From Chlamydiales bacterium (GTDB lineage Bacteria; Chlamydiota; Chlamydiia; Chlamydiales; JARBTQ01): a stretch of 54,096 nt of DNA. The notes below the pieces were generated by a model. The model searched no databases. It had not been told where the DNA came from and worked only from the letters and a program-made list of their open reading frames with translations. Position numbers and translations under genes: made by a program. Shown piece by piece: positions 25,666 to 34,116 of the stretch; position 1 is the stretch's first letter, and the number at the start of each line of letters is the position of its first letter. The stretch is taken from assembly GCA_029240075.1 (NCBI GenBank), contig JARBTQ010000017.1, positions 1 to 54,096 on the forward strand. Reading direction: 5' to 3'.

Positions 25666-26790
25666 ATGTATAGCATAACATCAACTTATACTTTACCAGT
25701 AAATCAACCAATAACTCTTTTTTTAAGACCTACCCGGTCTAGAGTAGAACAATACCAATCTGTTATGGAACGCTTACAGGGTATTCTAGAAAAATTTCAG
25801 GAATGGAATGATGAGCTTTCCCTTAGACTAAGGGAATGGGGACTAGAAGTCTCTCGTATCTCTTTAGAGGAGATGGTTCAGCCACGGCAAGCTGAAGAGG
25901 TAGATAGACAAATTCAGCGCCTTGCCAACGACATTCTAGTTAATCCATTTAAATCTGGGATCAGTGGCTTGTCAAAGCCAGAAATGTTGAAGGAACCGGT
26001 TTTAGACCGCGATCACGTTTGGGAGAAATGGATGTTAGATGAATATTTAGAGATTTGTTCTGATTCCCCCTATGATAATCAGCCTATAGAAGCCAGATCA
26101 CACGAGTTTGCTAAGGCTATGATAGATTGGCTAGATTCATTTACATGCAAAGAGATTCCTACCGAAAATTATTTTGGACCATCAAGTACTACGGCCCTTA
26201 CGGTACATAGTTCCAATTCTAATTCTAATACCAGTTTGTCTCTGAGCTCACTTCGCTCTTTAAGTGCTCCTAGTGCTATGATATTACGACCTAAGATTGG
26301 ATGGCCTATTGGTCCTAATGAGCCTAATCGAGAGGCTTTACTGAAGCGCAGGTTAATCGAGTACGTCGACTTAGCTCATAAGGCATTTCAAATTAAAGAA
26401 TGTCGTAGAAAGCAAAAAGAGAATGAGCAACAACTGATTGTCTGGGAACAGATGAATTTAGAGCTTAGAAGAAATATAGAATTACGTATTGAAGAAGCTC
26501 GGAAAGCAGCAGCTGAACACGAAAGGGTGATTAATGGTAGGATCGATTCTATGGAAAATAATTTTAAAGCAGAAATTCGTAATCAGCAATTGAGTCATGA
26601 AGCTCACAGCAGACAGATGCAAACATCGATACAGGAAGCTAATAATAAATCGGCTCAGCTGCAGGAACAAGTCCAACATCAGGAACATAGGATTCATCAT
26701 ATTGTGGCAGAAAATCAAAACTTATACCAAGAGGTGCTGCGCCTGCGTGATGAAGCTAGGGATAGCGGAAGCTCTTGTACCATATTATAA
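25666..26790 (+). CDS. U-box-like coiled-coil protein with C-terminal CaaX (CTIL)
   Basis: The 374 residues parallel the 18741 protein: RVEQYQSVMERLQGILEKFQ near the N-terminus, U-box-like segment at about 103-160 (LKEPVLDRDHVWEKWMLDEYLE, SPYDNQPIEARSHEFAKAMIDWL), Ser/Asn-rich linker and a C-terminal coiled coil (about 245-365). It ends SSCTIL; a Leu at the last position favours geranylgeranylation in eukaryotes. The shared core of the two paralogues is diverged but collinear. AAGG precedes the ATG. Confidence 0.72.
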   Translation: MYSITSTYTLPVNQPITLFLRPTRSRVEQYQSVMERLQGILEKFQEWNDELSLRLREWGLEVSRISLEEMVQPRQAEEVDRQIQRLANDILVNPFKSGISGLSKPEMLKEPVLDRDHVWEKWMLDEYLEICSDSPYDNQPIEARSHEFAKAMIDWLDSFTCKEIPTENYFGPSSTTALTVHSSNSNSNTSLSLSSLRSLSAPSAMILRPKIGWPIGPNEPNREALLKRRLIEYVDLAHKAFQIKECRRKQKENEQQLIVWEQMNLELRRNIELRIEEARKAAAEHERVINGRIDSMENNFKAEIRNQQLSHEAHSRQMQTSIQEANNKSAQLQEQVQHQEHRIHHIVAENQNLYQEVLRLRDEARDSGSSCTIL

Positions 26791-26813
26791 ATAGTGAGGT
26801 TAAAAGAAGATAT

Positions 26814-27557
26814 ATGTCATGGGCTACATCACTAATTGTAAGAGATCCAAATACAAGCATAGTTCCTCTGTCACAAGAGGAATCTTATGTGCAAGAAAGG
26901 GCATTGCTTGAGCTAGAGAACAAGGAAAGTTTAGAGGCTCATCTTAAAAACGTTGCGATTCATCAAATGCGGGATCAGACTGAAGAAAGACTTCGGCAAA
27001 TCATTGCTAGACAGGAAGAGCAGTTAAGATTGCTTATGCAGGAAAAAGAGCTGTTAGCAACTGAAAATATTGCTTTAAAAGGGCGAGTTAAAGAGCTCGA
27101 TGAAACGCACAAAAAAGAGATTTGGCAACTAAAAGTCCATCCTCTTTTTAAGGATGCAAATGAATTTGTAAAAGTGATTATAGAACTTATACCCCATAGT
27201 ATATCTTTAAGGGAATGTAATACTCAGGGAGATTCGCTTTGGATGGTATTACACAGTATAGGCTTAAATCTAGTAAATATTAACGAGCCTTTACACCGGC
27301 CATGGCAGATGCCTTTACCCTCTGAGGTTGAACCTAAAGATCTTGCCAAGTTTTTACAATTTGAAAATTTAGTAGCTTATTTAAATTTTCGGACAAAAAG
27401 TATCTACAGACAGCTCTATGAAGTAATAAAAGTTATGTATGAAGAAACAAATAAAAGATCTGTTACCACTTATCATAAATGGGATATAAAAATTACTACA
27501 TTAACACCAGAAACTATCCAGATTTTAAAGGACTCGTATCATATAAAAAATAAGTAA
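26814..27557 (+). CDS. Coiled-coil protein, second subfamily
   Basis: The 247 residues have the TSLIVRDPNTSIVPLSQEE head, the block ERALLELENKESLEAHLKNVAIHQMRDQTEERLRQIIARQEEQ (its DNA nearly identical to that in the 24569 gene), a coiled coil, LKVHPLFKDANEFVKVII, then a divergent form of the C-terminal domain (FRTKSIYRQLYEVIKVMYE, KWDIKITTLTPETIQILK) in which GWD has become KWD. I took the ATG at 26814; an earlier in-frame start would overlap the previous gene. AAGAAG precedes it. Confidence 0.7.
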   Translation: MSWATSLIVRDPNTSIVPLSQEESYVQERALLELENKESLEAHLKNVAIHQMRDQTEERLRQIIARQEEQLRLLMQEKELLATENIALKGRVKELDETHKKEIWQLKVHPLFKDANEFVKVIIELIPHSISLRECNTQGDSLWMVLHSIGLNLVNINEPLHRPWQMPLPSEVEPKDLAKFLQFENLVAYLNFRTKSIYRQLYEVIKVMYEETNKRSVTTYHKWDIKITTLTPETIQILKDSYHIKNK

Positions 27558-27590
27558 TCAGCACATAGCTTTAAAAAAGAGAAATATAAT

Positions 27591-28298
27591 ATGAATCCTA
27601 TGTCATTAATTGTAAGAGATCCAAATACAAGCATAGTTCCTCTGTCACAAGAGGAATATTATGTACAAGAAAGGGCATTGCTTGCGCTAGAGAACGAGGA
27701 AAGTTTAGAGGCTCATCTTAAAAACGCTGCGATTCATCAAATGCGAGATCAAACAGAGAACAGTCTGCGGCAAATTATTCGTAAGCAGGAAGAGCAGTTA
27801 AAATTCCTTGCAAAGGAAAAAGAGCTGCTAGCAACTGAAAATACTGCTTTAAAAGGGCGGGTTAAAGAGCTCGATGAAACGCACAAAAAAGAGATTTGGC
27901 AACTAAAAGTCCATCCTCTTTTTAAGGATGCCAATGAATTAGTTATAGCTTTGGGAGAGATACAGAGCCAGTATAAACACGGCATATATGGATATAGATA
28001 TGCTTTTGTCAATATGTTGAGTGATTTAGGTGCTGGCAATCCTAAACCAATAAAAGCTTTTCCTATTCTGTATCCACAGTATTCTCATGACCCAGAAAAT
28101 GAACAATACCAAGAAATAATAAATAGTTTTTTCTTACGTATCAAGCACCTGCCACATAGCCAACTTAATGAAGTTATGGCAGTCATTTACCAAAATTGTT
28201 ATAAAACGAACCCGCGAGAATATGGGCTCAACGTTTCAATTACAACCTTAACTCCAGGGACAATTCAACGTATAATAGATCTTCATTATAATTATTAA
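27591..28298 (+). CDS. Coiled-coil protein, second subfamily
   Basis: The 235 residues share head and coiled coil with the 26814 protein (SLIVRDPNTSIVPLSQEEYYVQERALLALENEES, LKVHPLFKDANELVIALGE); the DNA of the block around GCAACTGAAAATACTGC and the following GAGCTCGATGAAACGCAC is almost identical in both genes. The tail keeps RIKHLPHSQLNEVMAVIY and TTLTPGTIQRI but loses the GWD motif (YGLNVSI). Shine-Dalgarno is weak. Confidence 0.68.
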   Translation: MNPMSLIVRDPNTSIVPLSQEEYYVQERALLALENEESLEAHLKNAAIHQMRDQTENSLRQIIRKQEEQLKFLAKEKELLATENTALKGRVKELDETHKKEIWQLKVHPLFKDANELVIALGEIQSQYKHGIYGYRYAFVNMLSDLGAGNPKPIKAFPILYPQYSHDPENEQYQEIINSFFLRIKHLPHSQLNEVMAVIYQNCYKTNPREYGLNVSITTLTPGTIQRIIDLHYNY

Positions 28299-28319
28299 CA
28301 TATAGGTGCGATAAACCAT

Positions 28320-29102
28320 ATGAATACGATAACAATTACAACTACAACAACTGTGCAGAATGGGGTATCAGGCGTGCTTCATTTAACCCCTGTGGTACCT
28401 CTTACACTTCGGGAGCAGGTTCTAGCAAAGCTTAAGGCTTTATGGGAGGAGATGCAGCAATCTTCTCTGGTTAACCAAGAGGATCAAGAAGCAATTGAAC
28501 AATGGATGGCGGAGTTTGAACAAGACTATGCTCCTCACATAGCAGAGAGTGAAGAAAAAAGTGAAGATGCGGCATGGACCCTTGCATACTTCCTCATTAA
28601 GCTAATCCAGCCTCTTATAATTAAAAATTCGGGAAGCCATAATTTGGAGCAGTTGTCACAAATATTGGACTGGGAAGATGCGATTAGATCTATGATACAA
28701 TTACTTCTTAGCTCTCAGGAAGATATCGACAGAATTATTAAAGGATGTGAAGAGGACTTGGCAATTGAAGAGCAGTTCTTAAGCGAATATGAATCTCTTG
28801 AAAATGATTTTCAAAAAGCAATCAAAGCAATTTACGATAAAGCTAATGCCTCCAACGAAGAGATATTACATACATTCGAAGCTCTTAAAGGGCGCGTATT
28901 AAAGATAGCTAAGGCTAAAGAAAATGCTCTTCAGGAATCGAGTCAAAGATTAGGTGCTTTAGCTCACAAAATAGAGCAGGTCCTCAAAGATACAAGAGAA
29001 AACGTGCAAAAAGTACACAACTTAAGTGAGCAAATGGGGAAATTATATCAAAAATCTGATGATCTCAAACCAAAAGCTAAAGCTTTATTTAAGGGGTTAT
29101 AG
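28320..29102 (+). CDS. Coiled-coil protein of the effector island
   Basis: Not recognised. The 260 residues have a Thr-rich head (TITITTTTTVQ), an acidic helical middle with a hydrophobic patch (WTLAYFLIKLIQPLII, about 86-100), and a long C-terminal coiled coil (about 140-255). It is the first of four tightly packed genes: the next starts 4 bases after its stop. No transmembrane helix or CaaX end is seen. Confidence 0.65.
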   Translation: MNTITITTTTTVQNGVSGVLHLTPVVPLTLREQVLAKLKALWEEMQQSSLVNQEDQEAIEQWMAEFEQDYAPHIAESEEKSEDAAWTLAYFLIKLIQPLIIKNSGSHNLEQLSQILDWEDAIRSMIQLLLSSQEDIDRIIKGCEEDLAIEEQFLSEYESLENDFQKAIKAIYDKANASNEEILHTFEALKGRVLKIAKAKENALQESSQRLGALAHKIEQVLKDTRENVQKVHNLSEQMGKLYQKSDDLKPKAKALFKGL

Positions 29103-29105
29103 TTG

Positions 29106-29648
29106 ATGATATCAGCAGCATCAAATGATTTGTCGCCTGTTGCTCAAACTACCCAACCGAATAGGCCCTCCCCAATGAAACAAAGCCTCAATTTTAGAAG
29201 GGCTCGGCGCAGAGGATTTAATCCAGAGCAAGTTTTACAGGAACAAACAGGACAAAAAACGCTATTCTTGGAACAAAAGACTCATGAGGTGGCCCAGGTT
29301 CTTTTAGGTCGACAACAGCAAGCAGAGACCTTAATAAATGGTTTAATAAGTGAGATTGAAGACCCAGATTGGGTTTTAACTTCTGTAGAACAAAGCAACT
29401 ATTTAGAACAGATTCAAAAAGAATTGAAGGAAACTCAAGAGCAACTGATGCATTCTTTAAAAGAATCTGAAAATGAGTTAAATCAACGGTATAAGATCTA
29501 TGAAAAGCTTCAAAAATATTTTAGTAATTTGCAGCATGTTGCAAAGCAAACAGCAAGCCATTCCTCAACCATAGATTCAATACAAAAGGTTGGGGAAGAT
29601 ATATGTAAAGCCATTATCAGTCATAATAATACAGGTTCAAAAATATGA
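29106..29648 (+). CDS. Coiled-coil protein of the effector island
   Basis: Not recognised. The 180 residues have a polar basic N-terminus (NFRRARRRGFNPEQ) followed by coiled coil (QIQKELKETQEQLMHSLKES region). I took the ATG at 29106, with AAGGGG 9 bases upstream; an overlapping in-frame TTG at 29103 is the alternative. Its stop overlaps the next start (ATGA at 29645-29648), so translation is probably coupled to the U-box-like protein downstream. Confidence 0.65.
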   Translation: MISAASNDLSPVAQTTQPNRPSPMKQSLNFRRARRRGFNPEQVLQEQTGQKTLFLEQKTHEVAQVLLGRQQQAETLINGLISEIEDPDWVLTSVEQSNYLEQIQKELKETQEQLMHSLKESENELNQRYKIYEKLQKYFSNLQHVAKQTASHSSTIDSIQKVGEDICKAIISHNNTGSKI

Positions 29649-30706
29649 TACCCACAAATCAATACAACTCAATTCCTGCTAACTATGATAATAGCAGCCT
29701 CAGAGATCTAACTTTACCTACGCGAAATCGAATTGAGCTCCAATTGGAAAATATTGGTGACCTATTGCCAACAGAAGCTGCAGACCAAACTACAGAAGAT
29801 ATCCGTAACTGGTATCAGGCACTTACTAGAGATTTAGAAACAAGGGTTAGCAAGGAGTGGCTTCTTGAAAAATATAAACCTCTACTTGCAGAGATATTAG
29901 AGGGGCTCGATGAAGACCCTTATTTAGGGAGTGATGGACACACTTATAATTCAAGTCTGCTTTATATCCATTTTATAGAGGTAGAACCCAATCTCAGGAA
30001 TCGGTCACCTCGTGATCCCCGTAATTCCGCAGCTTTTACAGCAAAACCTCATACCTTAGCTAAGTATATGGTAGAATGGCTGTTAAGTCATGGGGGAGAT
30101 TTACCTCAATCACCTGAGATGAATCAAAGGTATGAATACCTACAGAGATTTATAGAAGCGGACAAAACTTTAGTGATTCCTACAGCTGATCCTAGGCTAA
30201 TAAGGCTTCAAGTTTCGGCCGCAAACGGCATAGAGCAGAAGCGAAATCTGTTAAGGAGTTTGGAGGCTGAGTTCAGAAATCAATTTCAGGGGACTTATAG
30301 AGAAATTGAGCAACTTGAACACCAAGTAAGCGCTTTTAGAAGTACAACAGATGCTAGATTAGATCATATAGATCAAACTGCCCGGCAACAAATTGCAGCT
30401 ATAGGCAGGCAGCAAGAACGCTTACAAACAGAGATTGATAGTTTGCATTCGCGCAATCGTGAGCTAGACGGACGCATTGCAAAAGTGAAAACAGGAGTAG
30501 ACTCCATTGAGCAAGAGCAAGCAAAGATAGAAGTTGCGATTAATGAAACACGTGCCGCTATCAAAGAGAGAAAAAAAGAGGGCTTAGGTCAGTTAGTAAC
30601 TGTTATCGCATGTGTTGGGGTAGGGGTTTTTACGGCACATCAGCTAGGTATAGCTATTATTCCTAGTGCTAACGGAGCTGGCGTGAGTCTGTTTGCTCCT
30701 CTCTAA
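29645..30706 (+). CDS. U-box-like protein with coiled coil and C-terminal hydrophobic segment
   Basis: The 353 residues hold the clearest U-box of the window (about 85-145): EDPYLGSDGHTYNSSLL, then SPRDPRNSAAFTAKPHTLAKYMVEWL, close to the DPV-GHTYE-I and SP-NL--LI-W pattern of U-box E3 ubiquitin ligases. A coiled coil (about 195-300) follows, then a hydrophobic segment (about 318-345, LVTVIACVGVGVFTAHQLGIAII). Instead of a CaaX end it therefore has a membrane segment. It is coupled by ATGA to the previous gene and is followed after 21 bases by the 652-residue protein. Confidence 0.78.
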   Translation: MIPTNQYNSIPANYDNSSLRDLTLPTRNRIELQLENIGDLLPTEAADQTTEDIRNWYQALTRDLETRVSKEWLLEKYKPLLAEILEGLDEDPYLGSDGHTYNSSLLYIHFIEVEPNLRNRSPRDPRNSAAFTAKPHTLAKYMVEWLLSHGGDLPQSPEMNQRYEYLQRFIEADKTLVIPTADPRLIRLQVSAANGIEQKRNLLRSLEAEFRNQFQGTYREIEQLEHQVSAFRSTTDARLDHIDQTARQQIAAIGRQQERLQTEIDSLHSRNRELDGRIAKVKTGVDSIEQEQAKIEVAINETRAAIKERKKEGLGQLVTVIACVGVGVFTAHQLGIAIIPSANGAGVSLFAPL

Positions 30707-30727
30707 AATTCAAATAAGGAAAGTAAT

Positions 30728-32686
30728 ATGTCAAATCCCATCTCTATACAAATCGAACAGCCTTTAAGTACAGTTGATACTTTCTTGCAAATGAATAATC
30801 TAGAAATTTCCTCGGTAACTTCTTCAGAAGGGAAGTTAGAGGGGAATGGATCTCAAGCAAAGTCGTTCCGAGTGAGCAAGCAGAATACAGGAACAAAAGG
30901 GCAAAATGAATCGATGATAAAAGCACAAAATCAATTTGATTCCACCTTTGCTGGATTTGCAGCTTTAAATTGTATGCCTAATCATTTAAAGGAAGTAGCA
31001 GACCATTCAATGCTTAATTTGGAGCGCTCATCTCAATCGAATTTAAAAGTGAATGAAGAGTATCAAGTCAAAGCTGAACAAGGTCATAAAGGGCTTGTTT
31101 CCCTTGTCTCTAAAATAGAAAATACGCAGCTTGATTTTTCTCCTTTTGTTCCTCCTACAGACACATCAAATCCTTTAGATTTAAATTCTCTATTGTCTAG
31201 TTTTCAATCCTCTAATCAATCATATCAGGAGGAAGCAAGAGAAGAGGACAGGTCTCAAGCTCAAATCGAAAGGATTATAAAGACACCTTTGGCAGCAATA
31301 GAACCAGAATACAGTGCATTTGAATTGCAAAATTTTGTTTCCCTATTTTCAAAGCCTTCATCTGATTTGTCGAATCGAACTTCTAGTCAACCAGCGAAAG
31401 AAGAAATAAGAAATTTAAATGAAGTACAAAAAAAGATTATACAAACACCTTTAGCAGCAATAGAACCAGAATACAGTACATTTGAGCTTTCATCCCTGCT
31501 TTCAGCTGTAAAGTCTACAATTAATTCATCAGATGAGTCATATAACCAATCTAAAAAAATAAAAGAGGAAAAGTCTCAAATTAGCCTAAAGCAAACAATA
31601 CAGACTTCTTTGATAGCAACAGAGTTTATAATGAGCGAGTCAGGATATTACATGCCGCCTGAAATGTCATTGTCTCTTTCTATTACAAAGTCATTATCGG
31701 GCCCAGAAGATGAGTGGTCCTCGGCCAAGCAAGCCGCGAATTTTTTAAGTGAGCTCAGTAATAAAGAAAATATGACTAAAGCTAGCGTCGTTGCCCCTGT
31801 AATCCAGTTGCCAGCAATATTTTCAGATGCAGTAGCAGACATAGGATGTAACTTACACCCTAGGATGAAGGTTGGATGCGATATCTTAGGCAAAATTTGG
31901 ATTGATTTGAATAAACAATCTGAAATTTTTATTCCGACCATTATAAAAGATGGATGGCGCAAAATGGAGCATTTTCAAAAAGAAATGGTAGATGAACTTA
32001 TATATCTAAATAAGTTTAAAGGGATTAATGAAAAAGAAAGTAGAGAATTTGTCAATAATTTGACCGTGATAGGAGCTGTATATCTAAGTGGAATCAAATT
32101 AGATAAGCTTAAACCACCGCGACCTAATCTAGTTCAAAAGTTTACTTCCACTTCTCCCTATAAAGGGGGGCACATTCAATATACAGATGCACTTGAATGG
32201 GGTAAACTTAAACAACGCTCAGCTAAGGTAAATCCAAAAACTAATCGTATAGATTATAAAAAAGGGTATGCTGAAGCAGTAAAAAATTTTTTAGGAACAC
32301 CCAAAGAGTTCAATGGTACTTTAAGCAAAGATTTACTTGTCGCAAACTTTCATTCTGACGAGCTTTTAGGAAAAGGCCGTACCCTGGCTTGGGGTATGCC
32401 TATCCAGCAAATAAACAAATTAGCAACTATAGAAGAAGTTCTCAATTCTGCGGCCTTACTCAAACAGTGGGGAGAGCGTTCCAACGTCACTCTTATTAGA
32501 ATTCCTGCAGGTGAAAAAGTGCGCTTTTTATATGGCAAAGCTTTGATTCAAACAGATGTTAATGAAGTACGTCCGGGAGGCGCAGTACAATACCGTTTTT
32601 ACGATATTGATCCTAAATGGATCAAAGAACAAAGGTTGCTGAATGTTAAGCCATCCAAAGAGATCAACCCAATTTTTAAACAATAA
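30728..32686 (+). CDS. Large repeat-containing protein with possible toxin-like C-terminal domain
   Basis: Not assigned to a family. The 652 residues have a Ser/Gln-rich N-terminal half in which a motif repeats (TPLAAIEPEYSAFEL, TPLAAIEPEYSTFEL and a degenerate TSLIATEFIMSESGY), a short central segment, and a compact C-terminal domain (about 470-640) with conserved-looking residues: NFHSDELLGKGRTLAWGMP, LIRIPAGEKVRFLYGKA, PGGAVQYRFYDIDPKWI. This arrangement resembles C-terminal domains of polymorphic toxins, but I cannot name it. AAGGAAAG precedes the ATG. It is last in the island. Confidence 0.7.
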   Translation: MSNPISIQIEQPLSTVDTFLQMNNLEISSVTSSEGKLEGNGSQAKSFRVSKQNTGTKGQNESMIKAQNQFDSTFAGFAALNCMPNHLKEVADHSMLNLERSSQSNLKVNEEYQVKAEQGHKGLVSLVSKIENTQLDFSPFVPPTDTSNPLDLNSLLSSFQSSNQSYQEEAREEDRSQAQIERIIKTPLAAIEPEYSAFELQNFVSLFSKPSSDLSNRTSSQPAKEEIRNLNEVQKKIIQTPLAAIEPEYSTFELSSLLSAVKSTINSSDESYNQSKKIKEEKSQISLKQTIQTSLIATEFIMSESGYYMPPEMSLSLSITKSLSGPEDEWSSAKQAANFLSELSNKENMTKASVVAPVIQLPAIFSDAVADIGCNLHPRMKVGCDILGKIWIDLNKQSEIFIPTIIKDGWRKMEHFQKEMVDELIYLNKFKGINEKESREFVNNLTVIGAVYLSGIKLDKLKPPRPNLVQKFTSTSPYKGGHIQYTDALEWGKLKQRSAKVNPKTNRIDYKKGYAEAVKNFLGTPKEFNGTLSKDLLVANFHSDELLGKGRTLAWGMPIQQINKLATIEEVLNSAALLKQWGERSNVTLIRIPAGEKVRFLYGKALIQTDVNEVRPGGAVQYRFYDIDPKWIKEQRLLNVKPSKEINPIFKQ

Positions 32687-32775
32687 TTTTGGAAAACCTA
32701 CTATAAATTAAAATTTTAATTAGACTGTTTATAAACTTTAGCCTCTATATCAATAAGGGCATAGAGGTAAATAAT

Positions 32776-33282
32776 TTGGAAGGCTATAAGGGTAATGGTG
32801 TGAATTTAGTCTATAAAGAGATCGATACAATTGTAGGGAAACTAAGGCTAGTTGCAAGTAAGGAAGCTTTGGTTGCTATCTTATGGGAAAAAGAGCGATT
32901 GAATCGAGTCAAATTGCCTAATATGACTGAAGATACAGACTCCTCTTTGTTTCAAAGCGTGGAAGCACAGCTTCATGAGTATTTTAGAGGGTTAAGAACC
33001 TCATTTAATTTTCCGATAGAATTTGTAGGAACTCTCTTTCAAATAGAAGTTTGGAATGCTTTAAAGGAGATCCCTTATGGAAAAACGGTATCATATGGGG
33101 AAATAGCAAACAAAATTGCCAGGCCCAAAGCTGTAAGAGCTGTTGGCGCTGCAATAGGTCGGAATCCTCTTTCTATTGTCGTTCCTTGTCACCGCGTGAT
33201 TGGAAATAAAGGGCACTTAACAGGCTTTGCAGGTGGCTTAGATATCAAGCATCAATTACTTACTCTAGAGAAAAAAGCTTAG
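32776..33282 (+). CDS. ogt: Methylated-DNA--protein-cysteine methyltransferase
   Basis: Suicide DNA-repair protein that moves the alkyl group from O6-alkylguanine to its own cysteine. The active site IVVPCHRVIG is present (Cys138) with the upstream DNA-binding GKTVSYGEIANKIARPKAVRAVGAAIGRNP. The 168 residues match the Ogt/MGMT length. The TTG start at 32776 has AGAGGT upstream; a GTG at codon 9 (preceded by AAGGGTAAT) is the alternative. Confidence 0.93.
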   Translation: MEGYKGNGVNLVYKEIDTIVGKLRLVASKEALVAILWEKERLNRVKLPNMTEDTDSSLFQSVEAQLHEYFRGLRTSFNFPIEFVGTLFQIEVWNALKEIPYGKTVSYGEIANKIARPKAVRAVGAAIGRNPLSIVVPCHRVIGNKGHLTGFAGGLDIKHQLLTLEKKA

Positions 33283-34116
33283 TAGTCTAACGGCCAAGAA
33301 AACATGAAAAAGTATAAAAGAAAATTCTCTCTATCATATAAAGAGTAGTAATTTGACTGTTTTTTCCTGCTTGTAGAGAAAAGATATATCTAGCGGCTAC
33401 TGTATATGATAAATTTAATTAAATTATTCTTATTAATTCGTTTAATATATGTATATCCTAGAGTTATAAAATATTCATAAATCCTTATGTAAAACAATTA
33501 TAGCTTCTAGTACTAGAAAATTGGTTGTTCTCTGAGCTTTAATAGCAAGGATACTACATAACTAGATAAATACTTAAAAATAAAGATCGCCCGCAGCAAG
33601 CCGCGGGGTATCTCCTCTCAGCCAAAAAAATGAACCTTTTGCTTCTAAGAATGCAGTAAGCTGCAGAAAATTGTACTCTGCTTGATCAAGTTTTTTATTA
33701 TCAGGCATATATCGATTTTAAGCCGGAATTTTAGGCTATTAAATACAAGGGGGTAATCTTTTTTAATTTACCACACCGCAGCGAACAAGATTTTAAAGAA
33801 TACTTAGATATTAATATGTGGCTTTTAATGATCCATTTTTATATTCCTGCTTTTAATTAATTAAGAATTTTCCTCTTCCCCTTCAATAAAAGACTCTTAA
33901 GACTTAGGGCTGATACGCTAGACTAAACCTAGTCTAGTGTATTCTATGATTAGTGCTATACAGCATTGTAAAATCTTATTATATAATTATTTTTCTAAGG
34001 AATTTATTTTTAATCTATATAAAACTTTTTTGTCTGGAGCTTTTTATTTATTTGTTTTGTTTTAATTTAATATTAAGTATTGATTAAATTAATTAATTAA
34101 ATATGTTTGGTGCTAA
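33283..34116. other. AT-rich intergenic region
   Basis: No gene or RNA is recognisable. A GC-rich stem (CCCGC at 33590-33594 with GCGGG at 33603-33607, 8-base loop) stands out from the AT-rich surroundings and might be a scrap of a mobile element. The last 200 bases are extremely AT-rich and presumably hold the promoter of the 34117 gene. Confidence 0.45.
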
